64,000 bases of DNA from UBA9926 sp038131595 (GTDB taxonomy: Bacteria > Pseudomonadota > Gammaproteobacteria > Pseudomonadales > Azotimanducaceae), in contig JAYPPR010000008.1 of assembly GCA_038131595.1 (NCBI GenBank), positions 620,001 to 684,000 of the forward strand, read 5' to 3'. Shown here in pieces: positions 28,002 through 38,901 of the stretch; position 1 is the first letter of the stretch, and every line of letters starts with the position of its first letter. The notes beneath the pieces were generated by a model that saw only the letters and a program-made list of their open reading frames with translations, was not told the DNA's origin and did not search any database. The translations under genes and the position numbers were made by a program.

Positions 28002-28859
28002 ATGACTGACGTTAAGCAAGGCCCCCTATGGGCCGCAAGGAATTGGTCTGCTGACGCAGGCGCCGGGAGCATTCACGACGATGCCACCGCAACCGAACTC
28101 GGGTTCAGAGGAGGAACGGTGGCCGGCGATATTCACATGAATCAATTTCCACCCGTTCTCGTTGACCTCTTTGGCGAGACTTGGTTCGAGCAAGGCTACT
28201 TATCACTGCTATTTCGTAATCCGACCGTTGACCGAGAAGAAGTCCAGGTTTTTGCGGAAGTGCCAGCACCCGGCGCGACGCAGACCCGCGTGTGGATGGA
28301 GCGTGCCGATGGATTGCTCGTTTGCGAAGGCTCCGCCGGCCTGGGTGACCCGAGTGGATCTGCTGTTCGAACACTGGACTATCGGCCCTGCGATCCGTCA
28401 GAGCTACGAATCCTCAGGCGTGTCGAGCCAGGTATGTCCCTTGGTCACTATGACGTGCTCGCTGACCCATCCAAACAGTTCGAACGTTACGATCAGAACC
28501 TCATCAGCGACCCGCTACCTTGGTACCGCAATGTATCGCCTTGGGGCGAACCGGTGGGTGCGCCTTGCACGCTGGTTGAATTTTTATGGGGTTCGGCGAT
28601 GCGGGGGCTCGGACCACTGGTCGAGGAATCTACCGGTCTCTTTAGTGCCATGGAAATCGTTCACGTCAATGGACCGTTTTTGATGAACCGCCCCTATCAC
28701 ATCAAGTGTGAGGTCGTCTGCGTTGGCCAGAGCCCAAAAACAGAATACGTTTGGTACGACCAGCACGCCTTTGACGAGACCGGCGTTCATGTGGCCACGC
28801 TCAGAATGCAATCCCGAGCAATGAAAGCATCATCTCCACTCTACGCAGACAATGGGTAG
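28002..28859 (+). CDS. Hotdog-fold (MaoC-like) protein
   Basis: A 285-residue protein. HDDATATELGFRGGTVAGDIHMNQFPPVLVDLF resembles the start of MaoC/hydratase hotdog domains, where the family has HxD...A...GFxGxxxxG (residues about 24-45); a second hotdog-like part is likely near MEIVHVNGPFLMNRPYHIKCEV. Following an acyl-CoA dehydrogenase, an enoyl-CoA hydratase or thioesterase role is plausible. The call rests on fold-like pattern and context, so function is uncertain. Confidence 0.6.
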   Translation: MTDVKQGPLWAARNWSADAGAGSIHDDATATELGFRGGTVAGDIHMNQFPPVLVDLFGETWFEQGYLSLLFRNPTVDREEVQVFAEVPAPGATQTRVWMERADGLLVCEGSAGLGDPSGSAVRTLDYRPCDPSELRILRRVEPGMSLGHYDVLADPSKQFERYDQNLISDPLPWYRNVSPWGEPVGAPCTLVEFLWGSAMRGLGPLVEESTGLFSAMEIVHVNGPFLMNRPYHIKCEVVCVGQSPKTEYVWYDQHAFDETGVHVATLRMQSRAMKASSPLYADNG

Positions 28860-28950
28860 AGGGAGATGAACAAACGGAAGTGGCGGTCGTTCTCCCCGCC
28901 GGCTACCACTTGAACGCCGTAGAAGAAAACTGTGCAGCAGCGCCTCAGCG

Positions 28951-30129
28951 CTAGCTAACGACACCCGCCTCGCGAAGCTCACCCAATCTAGTGTCGTCAA
29001 CACCAAACTCTAACAGTACCTCGTCCGTGTGCTGACCGTGATCAGGGCTTGGCCTAGCAGGCGCTAGCCTTTCTCCACCAAATCGAGCGGGCAGTTTGAC
29101 CACTCGCATCTTACCCATGATCGGATGGTCGATCTCACCGACCGTATCGTTTGCCTCGATCTGCGGTTGGGCCAGCACCTCGTCCTTACTGAGACAACGC
29201 GCGCAGGGGACATCAGCGACCTTCAATTTCTCGAGCACTTCATCGGTGGTGTATTCAAGGTATGCCTCAGCGACCAATTCTTTGAATACGGCTAAGTTCG
29301 CAACCATTTTTTCAAACGAGTTGAACCGGTCGTCCGCCAGAAGATGCTCCATCCCAACGGCAATGAGCGAGCGCATCTGCATTTCTTCTGTGCCGGCTGA
29401 AATGGTCACAGCGCCGTCTTTCGTCAGCGTTAAGTCGTACAGCAAATCGATGAGTAAAGGTCCGCGGTCGTGATCAGCATCGAGCAACGTATGATTTTGA
29501 AATCCGTCAGGGAAGATGAAAAACAGACCAGCATCAAGCATGGATAAATCAATGTGTTGGCCCTCACCGGTTTTCTCACGAACGTAGAGCGCGGCTGTCA
29601 CTGCCTGGCACGCGGTGTAAGCGGTGATCTTGTCGCAGATCAGCGTGCGAAAGAATGCCGGCTCTCCTTCACGGCCCTGCGTCGCCGCGAGCCCAGCGTG
29701 CGCTTGGATGATGGGGTCATAAGCGGGGGCGCCGCCGAGCGGTCCTTCTTTTCCAAACCCTGAAATCGCTGTGTAAATCAGGCGTGGGTTAATCTCGCGA
29801 AGGGCATCACTACCAAGGTTCAGCTTATCCATAACGCCTGGCCTGAAATTGTGGATAAACACATCGATCTTCGAGGCCATCTCACGAATAACCGATTGCC
29901 CCGCTTCATCTTTTAGGTCAACACGAATCGCTCGCTTACCGCGATTGCAATTGGCAAAGAGAGACGAAATTCCGCCCTTTGCCGCACCGATATATCGCAT
30001 AGGGTCGCCCACATTGAGCGGTTCTACTTTAATGACCGTTGCCCCTTGCTCGGCCATCATCATGGCGGCAAATGACGCCGTGATCATGGTTGAAAACTCT
30101 AAAACGGTCACACCCTCTAATGGCTTCAT
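28951..30129 (-). CDS. Class III CoA-transferase (CaiB/BaiF family)
   Basis: A 392-residue protein from the ATG at 30129 (MKPLEGVTVLEFSTMI); the open frame runs 30 codons further up without family sequence. EQGATVIKVEP, FIHNFRPGVMDKL and TAISGFGKEGP are family motifs, and GQHIDLSMLDAGLF keeps the catalytic Asp. It would move CoA from one acyl-CoA to another carboxylic acid in the cytoplasm. It converges with the acyl-CoA dehydrogenase/hotdog pair, with which it may share a pathway. Confidence 0.9.
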   Translation of the reverse strand: MKPLEGVTVLEFSTMITASFAAMMMAEQGATVIKVEPLNVGDPMRYIGAAKGGISSLFANCNRGKRAIRVDLKDEAGQSVIREMASKIDVFIHNFRPGVMDKLNLGSDALREINPRLIYTAISGFGKEGPLGGAPAYDPIIQAHAGLAATQGREGEPAFFRTLICDKITAYTACQAVTAALYVREKTGEGQHIDLSMLDAGLFFIFPDGFQNHTLLDADHDRGPLLIDLLYDLTLTKDGAVTISAGTEEMQMRSLIAVGMEHLLADDRFNSFEKMVANLAVFKELVAEAYLEYTTDEVLEKLKVADVPCARCLSKDEVLAQPQIEANDTVGEIDHPIMGKMRVVKLPARFGGERLAPARPSPDHGQHTDEVLLEFGVDDTRLGELREAGVVS

Positions 30130-30368
30130 ATTTTTTCTCGACTGCTTTGCGTGAATGGTTACCGTTCTACCATTTTTCGGTGGTTCATCAAAAGCGGTGA
30201 TTTGAGCTCCCACGTTCAATAGCCGGCTTAGATCTAGATTTTGGAGCAGTGTGGATTATCGCGCGTAGCGGGGTCAGAGGGGCGGAACTGCTGGCTAACC
30301 AGGGCTTCAAGAGCCATTTTGGACCCGTCAAATTTGGCGGCTTTTTAGCGCCCTCGTAATCAGCAAGA

Positions 30369-30755
30369 CTAGACCGTCGTCCAATCAATCGATCGAAGCA
30401 GGCATGGCAATTGAAATCGAAACCCGATCCACTGGGTGCATTCGGGGTCGGCGTAGCATTTTGATGCCACGAGCGCCGGCCCACAGTCGACCTGGTCGTC
30501 AGCTTCAAACGAGCGCACCCTGACGCGAGTCAATGCCTCAATCGCGTGATCGAGCGCTTTTCTGGCTTCAAAATCATTCGTAGGGACACCACAGGCGGCT
30601 GCAAGTTCGGCTCGATCACACTCTAGGTGCCAAGCCGGATAGCCGTCCGAATTAGACCATACATTCCTGCCTGTTTGCTCCGGCCGGGTCGCCAATGAAA
30701 CCAGGGCCTGCAGCACCGATTTTTGCTCCGAACTGATGGGCTGAAGCGTCAACAT
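30369..30755 (-). CDS. Hypothetical protein, possible winged-helix fold
   Basis: A 128-residue reading frame with no family I recognise. HLECDRAELAAACGVPTNDF followed by ARKALDHAIEALTRVRVRSFE has a helix-turn-helix-like rhythm, and the C-terminal part is rich in Trp and Cys (KCYADPECTQWIGFRFQL). It stands alone between a CoA-transferase gene and a long non-coding stretch. It could be a small DNA-binding protein or the remnant of something longer. Confidence 0.4.
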   Translation of the reverse strand: MLTLQPISSEQKSVLQALVSLATRPEQTGRNVWSNSDGYPAWHLECDRAELAAACGVPTNDFEARKALDHAIEALTRVRVRSFEADDQVDCGPALVASKCYADPECTQWIGFRFQLPCLLRSIDWTTV

Positions 30756-31388
30756 ATCTGCTTTACCTGTCTTAAACGTTTTTGCCTGGAACGCTTTTGT
30801 CTGGAACGTTTCGGGTGATATTGCACGCGCCTATCGCACCTGCTCGCCTGACTTCCTCTGCGCAACCCGCATTAAACGAGAATTACGGATTGGCTATCAC
30901 TATTAATACGCGCCAACCACAGCGCCCGTTCATCGTTGAACCATCCTCATTTGGCTTCGATAAGACGCCGCCAGCAGGGCGAGCCCTGACGCACATCAAA
31001 TGAATTCGGACGGGTGCATCAAGCGCTGAGGCCCAATTCTTCTTAGTGAATCTCAAAGGGGAAAAGCACCCAACCGTCCTGCAGTGACAACGATCAAAGG
31101 CCTCAGCACCCCATTACTGCGCGCGCCATTCCAGAGCAGGGTCAAGGCAAACACTCCCTGGAAAACCGCCTTCTTATTCGTTTCCCGGCACCACGTGTGA
31201 ACACTAAAAACCCATGGCCCGTGAGTCACGGCAGAAGGCGTCATCTTGCCGTTTAAAGGGGCCGATGGGGTGCTACATTAGTGCAATTTCGGGGAGTTGA
31301 GAGACAATCTGCCGGCTCGGCGTAGTGCGAGGGACTTCTCGTCGCGCATGAGACAGCGCAAGGGTTACAGAGGCAAGGTAGTCAGCAC
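30756..31388. other. Long intergenic region with no supported gene
   Basis: About 630 bp. Two adjacent near-copies of a 15-base unit (CTGGAACG with T-rich flanks) lie at about 30785-30813. Short open frames here have poor starts and no family resemblance. The right end must carry the promoter for the large gene at 31389. Confidence 0.5.
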
Positions 31389-34300
31389 TTGAACATATCG
31401 ATTCCAGTTATCCATCTCGGACAGACACCGCTCACAGATATTGAAACGGTGGCCTCGGGGGATTACGTCGAACGCGACGGCGAAACCTTTTATCGAATTA
31501 ATCACGTCGATTCGATGCCTGAATTTTTTATCAGCATCGTGAGCCCCTCGGACCACTGGCTATTTACCACTTCGAGCGGCGGGATTACGGCTGGCAGAGC
31601 GAACGCTGAAAACGCCCTTTTCCCTTACTATACTGAAGATAAAATTCGCGATGGCGCCGCATTCACAGGGTCTCGCACCATCTTGCTCGTCAAGCGAGGC
31701 GATCGCACCTATCTCTGGGAGCCCCTCCACCCCTACGGCAACCCTGTCTACCGCACAGATCGAAGCCTTTTTAAGAGCCGATTCGGTAATGCGCTGATCT
31801 TCCGAGAAGAGAATTACGATCTTGGCCTGCGATTTGAATATGGCTGGCGAACCAGCGACCGATTTGGGTTCATCAAAACGTCCAGCATCACCAATACGGG
31901 TTCAGGGTCCATTGAGGTAGACATCCTCGATGGCTTGGAAAACCTACTCCCATACGGCGCGAGCACTCAGACGCAAAATGAGCTCAGCTGCCTACTCGAT
32001 GCCTACAAACGAGCGGAGCTTGATGCTGCGACGGGTCTTGGTATGTACACCATGAGCTCAACCTTGTCGGATAAAGCCGAGCCGAGCGAAGCACTCTCTG
32101 CTACCACTGTTTGGTCGACAGGGTTAACGCCAAAGACAATCCTTTTGTCCTCATCGCAAGTCACCCGATTCAGAAAAGGTGCTCAGCTCTCTCAGGAAAC
32201 TGATGTAAGGGGACAGCGCGGTGCTTACTTTGTTAACGCAAGCATCTCGCTTGATGAGGGCGCGGAGCGTCGTTGGTCGATAGTTGCTGAAGTCAACCAA
32301 AGCGCTGCTGCAACCCATAATCTGCGCCATGCCCTCGCAACTAACGGCGCATTGCATGAGGAACTTGAGGACAGCGCACGAACGGATTGCCTGCGACTTC
32401 GGGAAATCATCGCAGCAGCCGATGGTTTCCAGCTCTCCGGTGATCAGCCCAGCACCCACCACCACACGATGAACGTGTTGTTCAATCTGCTGCGTGGGGG
32501 CACGGTTGCCGATGGCTACACCATCAAACGCGCTGATTTCCTTGAGTTCTGCCAGTCAAGAAACCAAGCGGTTGCGAGGCGGCTGGCCGCAGCGTTCGAC
32601 GCTGAATCACCAGCACTGCCCGAAACCTTGACCCTCCAAGCACTAAAAACGTGGGCGGCGGAATCCAAGTGCCCGGATTACCAAAGGCTTGCATTGGAAT
32701 ATTTACCGATCACCTTCAGCCGCCGACATGGCGACCCATCGAGGCCTTGGAATCAGTTTGATATCAAAATACACAATGCGGATGGCAGCCCTCACCTCTA
32801 CTATGAGGGCAATTGGCGGGACATTTTCCAGAACTGGGAAGCACTAAGCCTTGCCTACCCTGGCTTTATCGAAAGCATGATCTGCAAGTTCCTCAACGCG
32901 ACCACTGCCGATGGCTACAATCCCTACCGCCTAACCTCCCTTGGAATCGACTGGGAAGCACCCAATCCTGACGATCCCTGGTCAAACATTGGCTACTGGG
33001 GCGACCATCAAATCATTTACCTGCTCAAACTCCTCGAGCTGTCTAACAATTTGCATCCTGATGGCCTCTCGGATCTGCTGCTCGCACCTATCTTTAGTTA
33101 TGCCAACGTCCCCTACCGGATTCGCACGTACGATGATCTACTGAAGGATCCACGCGACAGCATCGAATTCTTACCCGATCTTGACCAAGCATTAACCACC
33201 CGCAGCCAAGCCTTAGGCAGTGATCAAAAGCTAATGACTGACGCTGATGGGGAGGTCATCCACGTCAATATGATCGAAAAGCTGCTGGTTCCTGTTCTTG
33301 CCAAGCTATCGAACTTTGTTCCTGAAGCGGGGATCTGGCTGAATACCCAACGCCCTGAATGGAACGACGCAAACAATGCGCTAGCAGGGTACGGAGCGTC
33401 TGTTGTAACGCTGAACTACCTGCATCGACATCTCTCATTTTTAGAGGAATGGCTCACAAGTACCGACTTCGACGCGGTCTCGCTCAGCGAGAGCGTGTAC
33501 GACTACCTCACAGCGATTCAAACCATCCTCGAATCTAACGGTCCACATTGCTAGCACCCATCAATGATGAAGATCGGCGTCAGATTCAGGACCAATTGGG
33601 GCGCGCCGGGTGCGATTATCGTCAAGGCCTGTACCAGCAGGGATTATCTCAAACCGCTCGTTCGCTACCTAAGGATGCTTTAGTCGAGTTCCTAGGACTC
33701 AGTCGATCAATCATCGCCCAGAGTATTCGCGCGAACCGCCGCGAAGATGGCCTCTATCACGCCTACAATCTGCTCGAATTCAAGGAGGGGCGTACCGAGG
33801 TTGATACGCTTTACGAGATGCTCGAAGGGCAGGTGGCCGTGTTGAGCGCGCGACTGCTGCCCGCTACCGAGGCATTGGAGGTGCTTGAAGCGCTTCAGGC
33901 GTCGGCCATGTACGACCAGAGAAGGGATAGTTATCAGCTCTACCCCGACCGAACGTTAACCCCATTCCTGCAAAAGAACGTCATCAGCCAGGCGGATATC
34001 GCGAGTTCGACGCTGCTTTCGCAGATGATCGAACAAGGCGTTACAACCATCATTGAACAAGATGCCCTTGGGCAATACCACTTCAATGGCAGTTTCCAAA
34101 ACGTCGATTCGCTTCGCGATGCCTTGAGCGAGCTTCAGGATACCGACTATGAAACGCTCGCCGCGATGGAAAAAGAGGATCTAGAGGCACTATTCGAGCG
34201 CACCTTTCATCACCATGAATTCACCGGCCGCTCAGGCGGCATGTACGCGTATGAGGGACTTGGATCAATCTACTGGCACATGGTTGGAAAGCTCCTGCTT

Positions 34301-34864
34301 GCGGCTGCTGAAAATGTTGACTGGGCAGTGAAAGACCAGGCGCCTTCGGCTGATGTGCAAGCGTTGGTGGCCAAATACGATGCGATTAGAAGTGGGATGG
34401 GCTTCAACAAAAGCCCGGCTGAGTACGGCGCCTTCCCAGACGACCCCTACTCCCATACGCCAAGCTTTGGTGGTGCAAGGCAGCCAGGCATGACCGGCCA
34501 GGTCAAAGAGGAAATCCTCGCTCGATTTATGGAGTTGGGCGTTCGCTTTGAACGTGGAGCCATACGGTTCAGCAGGGAACTCGTTCGTCCCGATGAATTC
34601 CTCACATCAGACGCTGATTTTGAGTACTTAGATTGCCTGGGCCATTGGCGAACCTTATCGCTCAAAGCAGGCGAATACGCATTCACCCTTTGCCAAATCC
34701 CAATCGTTGTCTCTCGAGGGCCTGAAGCCAGCATTGAACTACAGTGGGTTGACGGGAAACGAGAGGCGATTGAAGGCGACACGATCTCGCAAGCCACGAG
34801 CCAGCGCATCTTCGGTCGTGAGGCAAGCATTGAACTCATTCGCGTCTGTCTCGTGACTGACTGA
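31389..34864 (+). pseudogene. Large six-hairpin-glycosidase-like protein, split by a likely one-base frameshift
   Basis: Two frames of 721 and 438 residues overlap by seven bases at 33548-33554. The first starts at TTG 31389 and has a beta-rich N-terminal half, then a helical part with YYEGNWRDIFQNWEALSLAYP and GIDWEAPNPDDPWSNIGYWG, recalling (alpha/alpha)6 glycosidases and phosphorylases. The second holds GGMYAYEGLGSIYWHMVGKL and GFNKSPAEYGAFPDDPYSHT. I recall single proteins of about 1150 residues with both parts. The second frame has only a TTG start and no ribosome site, so adding one base near 33541-33547 and reading through is more likely than two genes. Carbohydrate activity is inferred. 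Confidence 0.65.
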
Positions 34865-35210
34865 TACACCCGACGCTAAACGCTCCTCGACGCGCCAACC
34901 TTCGGTTAGCCAGACACTTAATCGCAGTTGATCAATGTTCGCCTAGCGCTGCACACTGTTGCCTCACGCACTCCCACGCGATATTTGTGACTGCCGCACT
35001 TCCAGATGCCGATGAGTCAAACGGTGCGATACTGCGGCAAGCAACTCCCTTTTCCGGTAGATCCTCTCCAGTTAGCGTAGGTTGCGAACTCAATCGCCTG
35101 GATTGAGCAGCTTCGATAAGTTTCTTGACGCTTTGGTCGCGCCTTAGAACAAACCGTTCCACAGCCGCGCTAGCACCTCTCGCTTGAGCCTGATCTCTGC
35201 GTTGGGACGC
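34865..35210. other. Intergenic region between two convergent genes
   Basis: About 345 bp. A 76-codon frame on the minus strand (34932-35162, GTG start) has no family resemblance and no ribosome site, so I do not call it. A short AACC-TTC-GGTT hairpin at about 34899-34910 is too weak to be a firm terminator. Confidence 0.4.
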
Positions 35211-37013
35211 TTAGTCGCTCGATAAAAGTGAAGTCTCTTCCGCCAATCTTTCCCGTTCAGACTCAATCCAGTCGGCAATCAATGTCTCAAGAAGTGACAA
35301 AGGAATGGCACCCTGACTCAGCAGGCGATCGTGAAAGCGTCGTAGATCGAAATCAGCGCCAAGCGCTTTGGTCGCTTTCTCTCGCAGAGAAGAAATCGAT
35401 AGTTGCCCCACTTTGTAGGCAAGCGCCTGTCCCGGCCACGAAATGTAACGATCAATCTCATTAACGATATCGAGCCGTTTCCTCGGCGCATTGTCGATGA
35501 AGAATTCAATCGCTTGGTCGCGGGTCCAACCTTTGTAATGCATGCCCGTGTCGACTACCAAACGGACCGCACGCCACATGTCATAACTGAGCTGCCCAAA
35601 TTTTGAGTAAGGGTCCTGATAAAGACCAATATCGTAGCCAAGCCGCTCACTGTATAGACCCCACCCTTCCGTGAACACGGTATACCCTGAATAGCGTCTG
35701 AAGTTCGGTAGTGACTCAAGCTCTTGTTGCAATGCGATCTGAAGGTGGTGGCCGGGGACTGCTTCATGAACGGTTAGCACTTCAATCTCAAACTTGGGCC
35801 TCGACCGCGGCTCATAAAGGTTGACCCAGTAATAGCCAGGCCTACTGCCATCGGCGGCGGGCCTAGAGTAATACGCTGTGGTTGTATCGGGGGCGACGGC
35901 TTCGGGGATAACTTTGATCCCGTAAGGCATTCTCGGCAACTTCGTAAAGAGCTGCACCATCTTGGGATCGATCTGCTTTGAAACTGCCTGGTATTCCTTT
36001 AGCAGCGCCATTGGGTCCTCAAAATAAAACTGGGGGTCTTCTCGCAGGAAGGTAAAAAACTCGGCCAACGTTCCCTCAAAATTGACCTCATTCATGACCT
36101 GCTTCATTTCGGCCCGAATCCTGGCGACCTCGGCAAGGCCAATTTCATGTACCTCATCCGGCGTCATATTCGTTGTGGTAAATCGTCTAACCCGATACTC
36201 GTAAAACGCCTTCCCATTAGGTAGCGATGACGCACCAATATCATCTGCGCATGCAGGCAAATATGATTCGGTGAAGTAGTCATACAGCCGCTGATAGGCG
36301 GGGACGACCACTTCCGCGATGACCGCTTTCGCCTCAGATCGAATACGTTCTCGTTCGACTGGAGACCAGTGGCTCGGTAATTGCTGAAACGGCTTGTAGA
36401 ACAGACTTTGCTCGGGCGTCGCAACGATCTGCTTCTCAATTTGGGCCGGCACTCTCGACATTGTGATCTTAGGAGGCACCATGCCCTGCCTGACGCCTTC
36501 TTTCATTCGCTCAATCGTCTGATCCATCAACGCGTCGACCTTCCCTAGTCGAGCAAGCCAATCCTCATAGTCCTGAGCCGACTCCATTCGTAACCGATTA
36601 CCGGTCTCATCTAGGGTTTGAATACCCCCACGCTGGCTGATGGGAATCAGATCGGTTCGATACTCCATCGCTTCAAGCCGGTCTCGGTAGGTATCGCCAA
36701 AGAGCTCATAGTTAACAAGCTCCTCGGGAGGGAGCACCTCGCGATCAATCGCTGCCAGCCGTTTCAATGCGTTGTTATAAGCCACCCTACGACGCTCTCG
36801 AGCCTCTTCGCTACTATCAGACCATTCACGATTGAAGCGACGGTCACCGAGCATCGAGGCCCAGACTGGGCTCTCGCGCATATCCTGATCCCAAGCATCT
36901 TCGAACAGTTGATTGAGCTGAGCCACGGCTGGGTCGCGGACCACCACATCGGTCAGCGCCTCGAGAGAGGCCAGCATCAATCCCACGACTAGCGCTAAAC
37001 GAACTTGCTGCAT
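35211..37013 (-). CDS. DUF885-family metallopeptidase, secreted
   Basis: A 600-residue protein with AAGGAG before its ATG. The first 20 residues look like a signal peptide. The zinc site HEAVPGHH is at 416-423, with TEGWGLYSE (Glu450) supplying the third ligand, as in thermolysin-like gluzincins and DUF885 proteins. ARxxDxxIE-type helical framing (RVPAQIEKQIVATPE) and QLSYDMWRAVRLVVDTGMH are also typical. Such proteins are thought to act as periplasmic or secreted carboxypeptidase-like enzymes, but few substrates are known. It is next to the first sulfatase gene in the same orientation. Confidence 0.88.
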   Translation of the reverse strand: MQQVRLALVVGLMLASLEALTDVVVRDPAVAQLNQLFEDAWDQDMRESPVWASMLGDRRFNREWSDSSEEARERRRVAYNNALKRLAAIDREVLPPEELVNYELFGDTYRDRLEAMEYRTDLIPISQRGGIQTLDETGNRLRMESAQDYEDWLARLGKVDALMDQTIERMKEGVRQGMVPPKITMSRVPAQIEKQIVATPEQSLFYKPFQQLPSHWSPVERERIRSEAKAVIAEVVVPAYQRLYDYFTESYLPACADDIGASSLPNGKAFYEYRVRRFTTTNMTPDEVHEIGLAEVARIRAEMKQVMNEVNFEGTLAEFFTFLREDPQFYFEDPMALLKEYQAVSKQIDPKMVQLFTKLPRMPYGIKVIPEAVAPDTTTAYYSRPAADGSRPGYYWVNLYEPRSRPKFEIEVLTVHEAVPGHHLQIALQQELESLPNFRRYSGYTVFTEGWGLYSERLGYDIGLYQDPYSKFGQLSYDMWRAVRLVVDTGMHYKGWTRDQAIEFFIDNAPRKRLDIVNEIDRYISWPGQALAYKVGQLSISSLREKATKALGADFDLRRFHDRLLSQGAIPLSLLETLIADWIESERERLAEETSLLSSD

Positions 37014-37121
37014 ACAGCATCTCCTTTCTTATGCATTACACCACTTTGATAGCGATCCTAACCTCCACTCACGCGCAGGATGACTTTCCACCCTACGAAG
37101 CAGATTAATCCTATCAACCCG

Positions 37122-38603
37122 CTATCGATTGGCCGGTGGCCCACCCTTGCCATCGAGCCTCAGATCAAAGATGGGCGCTACCCGCGCAACGCCAGCTTGG
37201 TGCGCCGACACCGCAGCCATGATTGTCTCCACAATATCTGGATGCTGGTCGGCAATATCCAGCCGCTCTCCAAGATCTTGGTGAAGATCAAATAGCGCTG
37301 GCCTCTCACGCTTTTTCCTAAAGCCGCCATCTTCATAAAACTGAAGTTTGTAACGCCCCTTTCGATAAGCCGTTAACTGCCCACGATGGTAGTAAGGCAT
37401 CTCGAGCCTCGGACCCGGTTCACCGCGCGTCAGGACCCCGGTCAAGTCGACGCCATCGGCCTCAGGGGGCAAGGCAGCGCCCGCGAGCGCCAGGACCGTC
37501 GCGTAAATATCGAGTGTTGACCCAATATCGCTCACTGTTTTTGGCCTGATTTGATCAGGCCACCAAAAAATACCGGGCACCCTGACACCACCCTCCCAGG
37601 TGGTTCCTTTTGACCCGCGAAACGACCCTGCGCTGCCCGCATTCCGCGTAGAGACTGCTTGCCAAGGTCCGTTATCGCTGGAGAAAAAGACCATCGTTTG
37701 GTCCGCGATGTTGAGCGCCTCGAGCGTTTTTCGAATCTCACCCGCGCTCCAATCAATTTCACTCACCACATCGCCATAGGGGCCTCGAAGACTCGTGCCT
37801 GCGAACGCTTCGCTCGCAAACAGCGGTAAGTGGGGCATGGCGTAGGGCACATACAAGAAGAACGGCTGATCCTTATGATCCGAAATAAACCGAGTGGCCT
37901 CTTCTGTGAGTCGCTGCGTCAGCGTTGCCTGCCGCATGGGTCTTTCCACCAATTCATCACGAGTGCCCGCTTCGGTTCGCATGCTGCGATACAAGGGCAC
38001 ATTCCAATAGGCTTCCTTCGGGTCAGCAAAGGAATCGATTAGCGCTTGGAATCCACCGGCCAGTTGAGAAAGATTGTTCGAGGCGATGGCGCGCATGACC
38101 TCATCGATGGGCGGCGAGCCGACCCTATCCATATCGTTGGAGTAGGGCAGCCCGAACCAGTAATCAAATCCGTGCCGAGTTGGAAAATGGTCCGGTGAAT
38201 CACCGAGATGCCACTTACCCATAATGGCTGAGGTGTATCCAAAGGGTTCAAGCGCCTCCGGAAGGGTCATCAGAGCAGACGGGATACCATTTGGATCCTC
38301 GGGGTGGAAAACATTGATTTTCTCGCCATAAAGGCCGGTTTTGATAGCGTGCTGTCCGGTTAGCAACGCGCCTCGACTCGGCGAACACACGGGCGACGCC
38401 ACATAAAAATCCGTCCAGCGCTGCCCTTCAGCGGCCATTTGGTCGAGATTAGGGGTCCGGATGTAGGGGTTGCCGTAGGAGCCAAGATCGCCATACCCCA
38501 AATCATCCGCAAAGAGGATGACGATGTTAGGGGGCTGGCGCTCGCTCGCGAAAATGCCAGCCGCCCAAAGCCCCATGCACAGGATTAACCATCGCTTCCC
38601 CAT
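37122..38603 (-). CDS. Type I (formylglycine) sulfatase, secreted
   Basis: A 493-residue arylsulfatase-family protein with a signal peptide (MGKRWLILCMGLWAAGIFAS) and a GGGAGAG site upstream. The maturation motif CSPSR is at 73-77, where Cys73 becomes formylglycine; Asp33-Asp34 in ILFADDLGYGDLG bind calcium. MGKWHLGDSPDHFPTRHGFD and FFSSDNGP continue the fold. It would remove sulfate esters from a glycan or aromatic compound in the periplasm. No formylglycine-generating enzyme is in the window, so maturation depends on a gene elsewhere. Confidence 0.92.
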   Translation of the reverse strand: MGKRWLILCMGLWAAGIFASERQPPNIVILFADDLGYGDLGSYGNPYIRTPNLDQMAAEGQRWTDFYVASPVCSPSRGALLTGQHAIKTGLYGEKINVFHPEDPNGIPSALMTLPEALEPFGYTSAIMGKWHLGDSPDHFPTRHGFDYWFGLPYSNDMDRVGSPPIDEVMRAIASNNLSQLAGGFQALIDSFADPKEAYWNVPLYRSMRTEAGTRDELVERPMRQATLTQRLTEEATRFISDHKDQPFFLYVPYAMPHLPLFASEAFAGTSLRGPYGDVVSEIDWSAGEIRKTLEALNIADQTMVFFSSDNGPWQAVSTRNAGSAGSFRGSKGTTWEGGVRVPGIFWWPDQIRPKTVSDIGSTLDIYATVLALAGAALPPEADGVDLTGVLTRGEPGPRLEMPYYHRGQLTAYRKGRYKLQFYEDGGFRKKRERPALFDLHQDLGERLDIADQHPDIVETIMAAVSAHQAGVARVAPIFDLRLDGKGGPPANR

Positions 38604-38901
38604 CCCACTCTCTCCCTACGACACGTTTTACTGTTGACCTTTGATTACTTGCCGCTGCAAACACTCTCGGATCCGAAACCGCCCTACTCCAGCCAACCTA
38701 TCTGCCACGATAGCTTGTGTCCTAGCGCTTTTGGAACGGCAACTCTGCCTCGCCTAGCCATCCTCTTAGCCCTGGCCAGCCGGCACCGCTCACACCCCAT
38801 CGCACTAAGTTTTGGCGCTGCTTTGGTCTAGACCAGCGGGCAAGAACGTTGAAATGAAAAGCTAGCACACCTCAGATCACGGCGATTTGCTGGAGCTAGC
38901 G

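Noticed and set aside
33548..34864. Independent downstream gene after the 721-residue frame
   Set aside because: It has only a TTG start inside the previous stop and no ribosome site, and the two halves are familiar to me as one protein. A real two-gene arrangement cannot be fully excluded.
34932..35162. 76-residue minus-strand gene
   Set aside because: GTG start without ribosome site, no family pattern and it lies between two convergent 3' ends.
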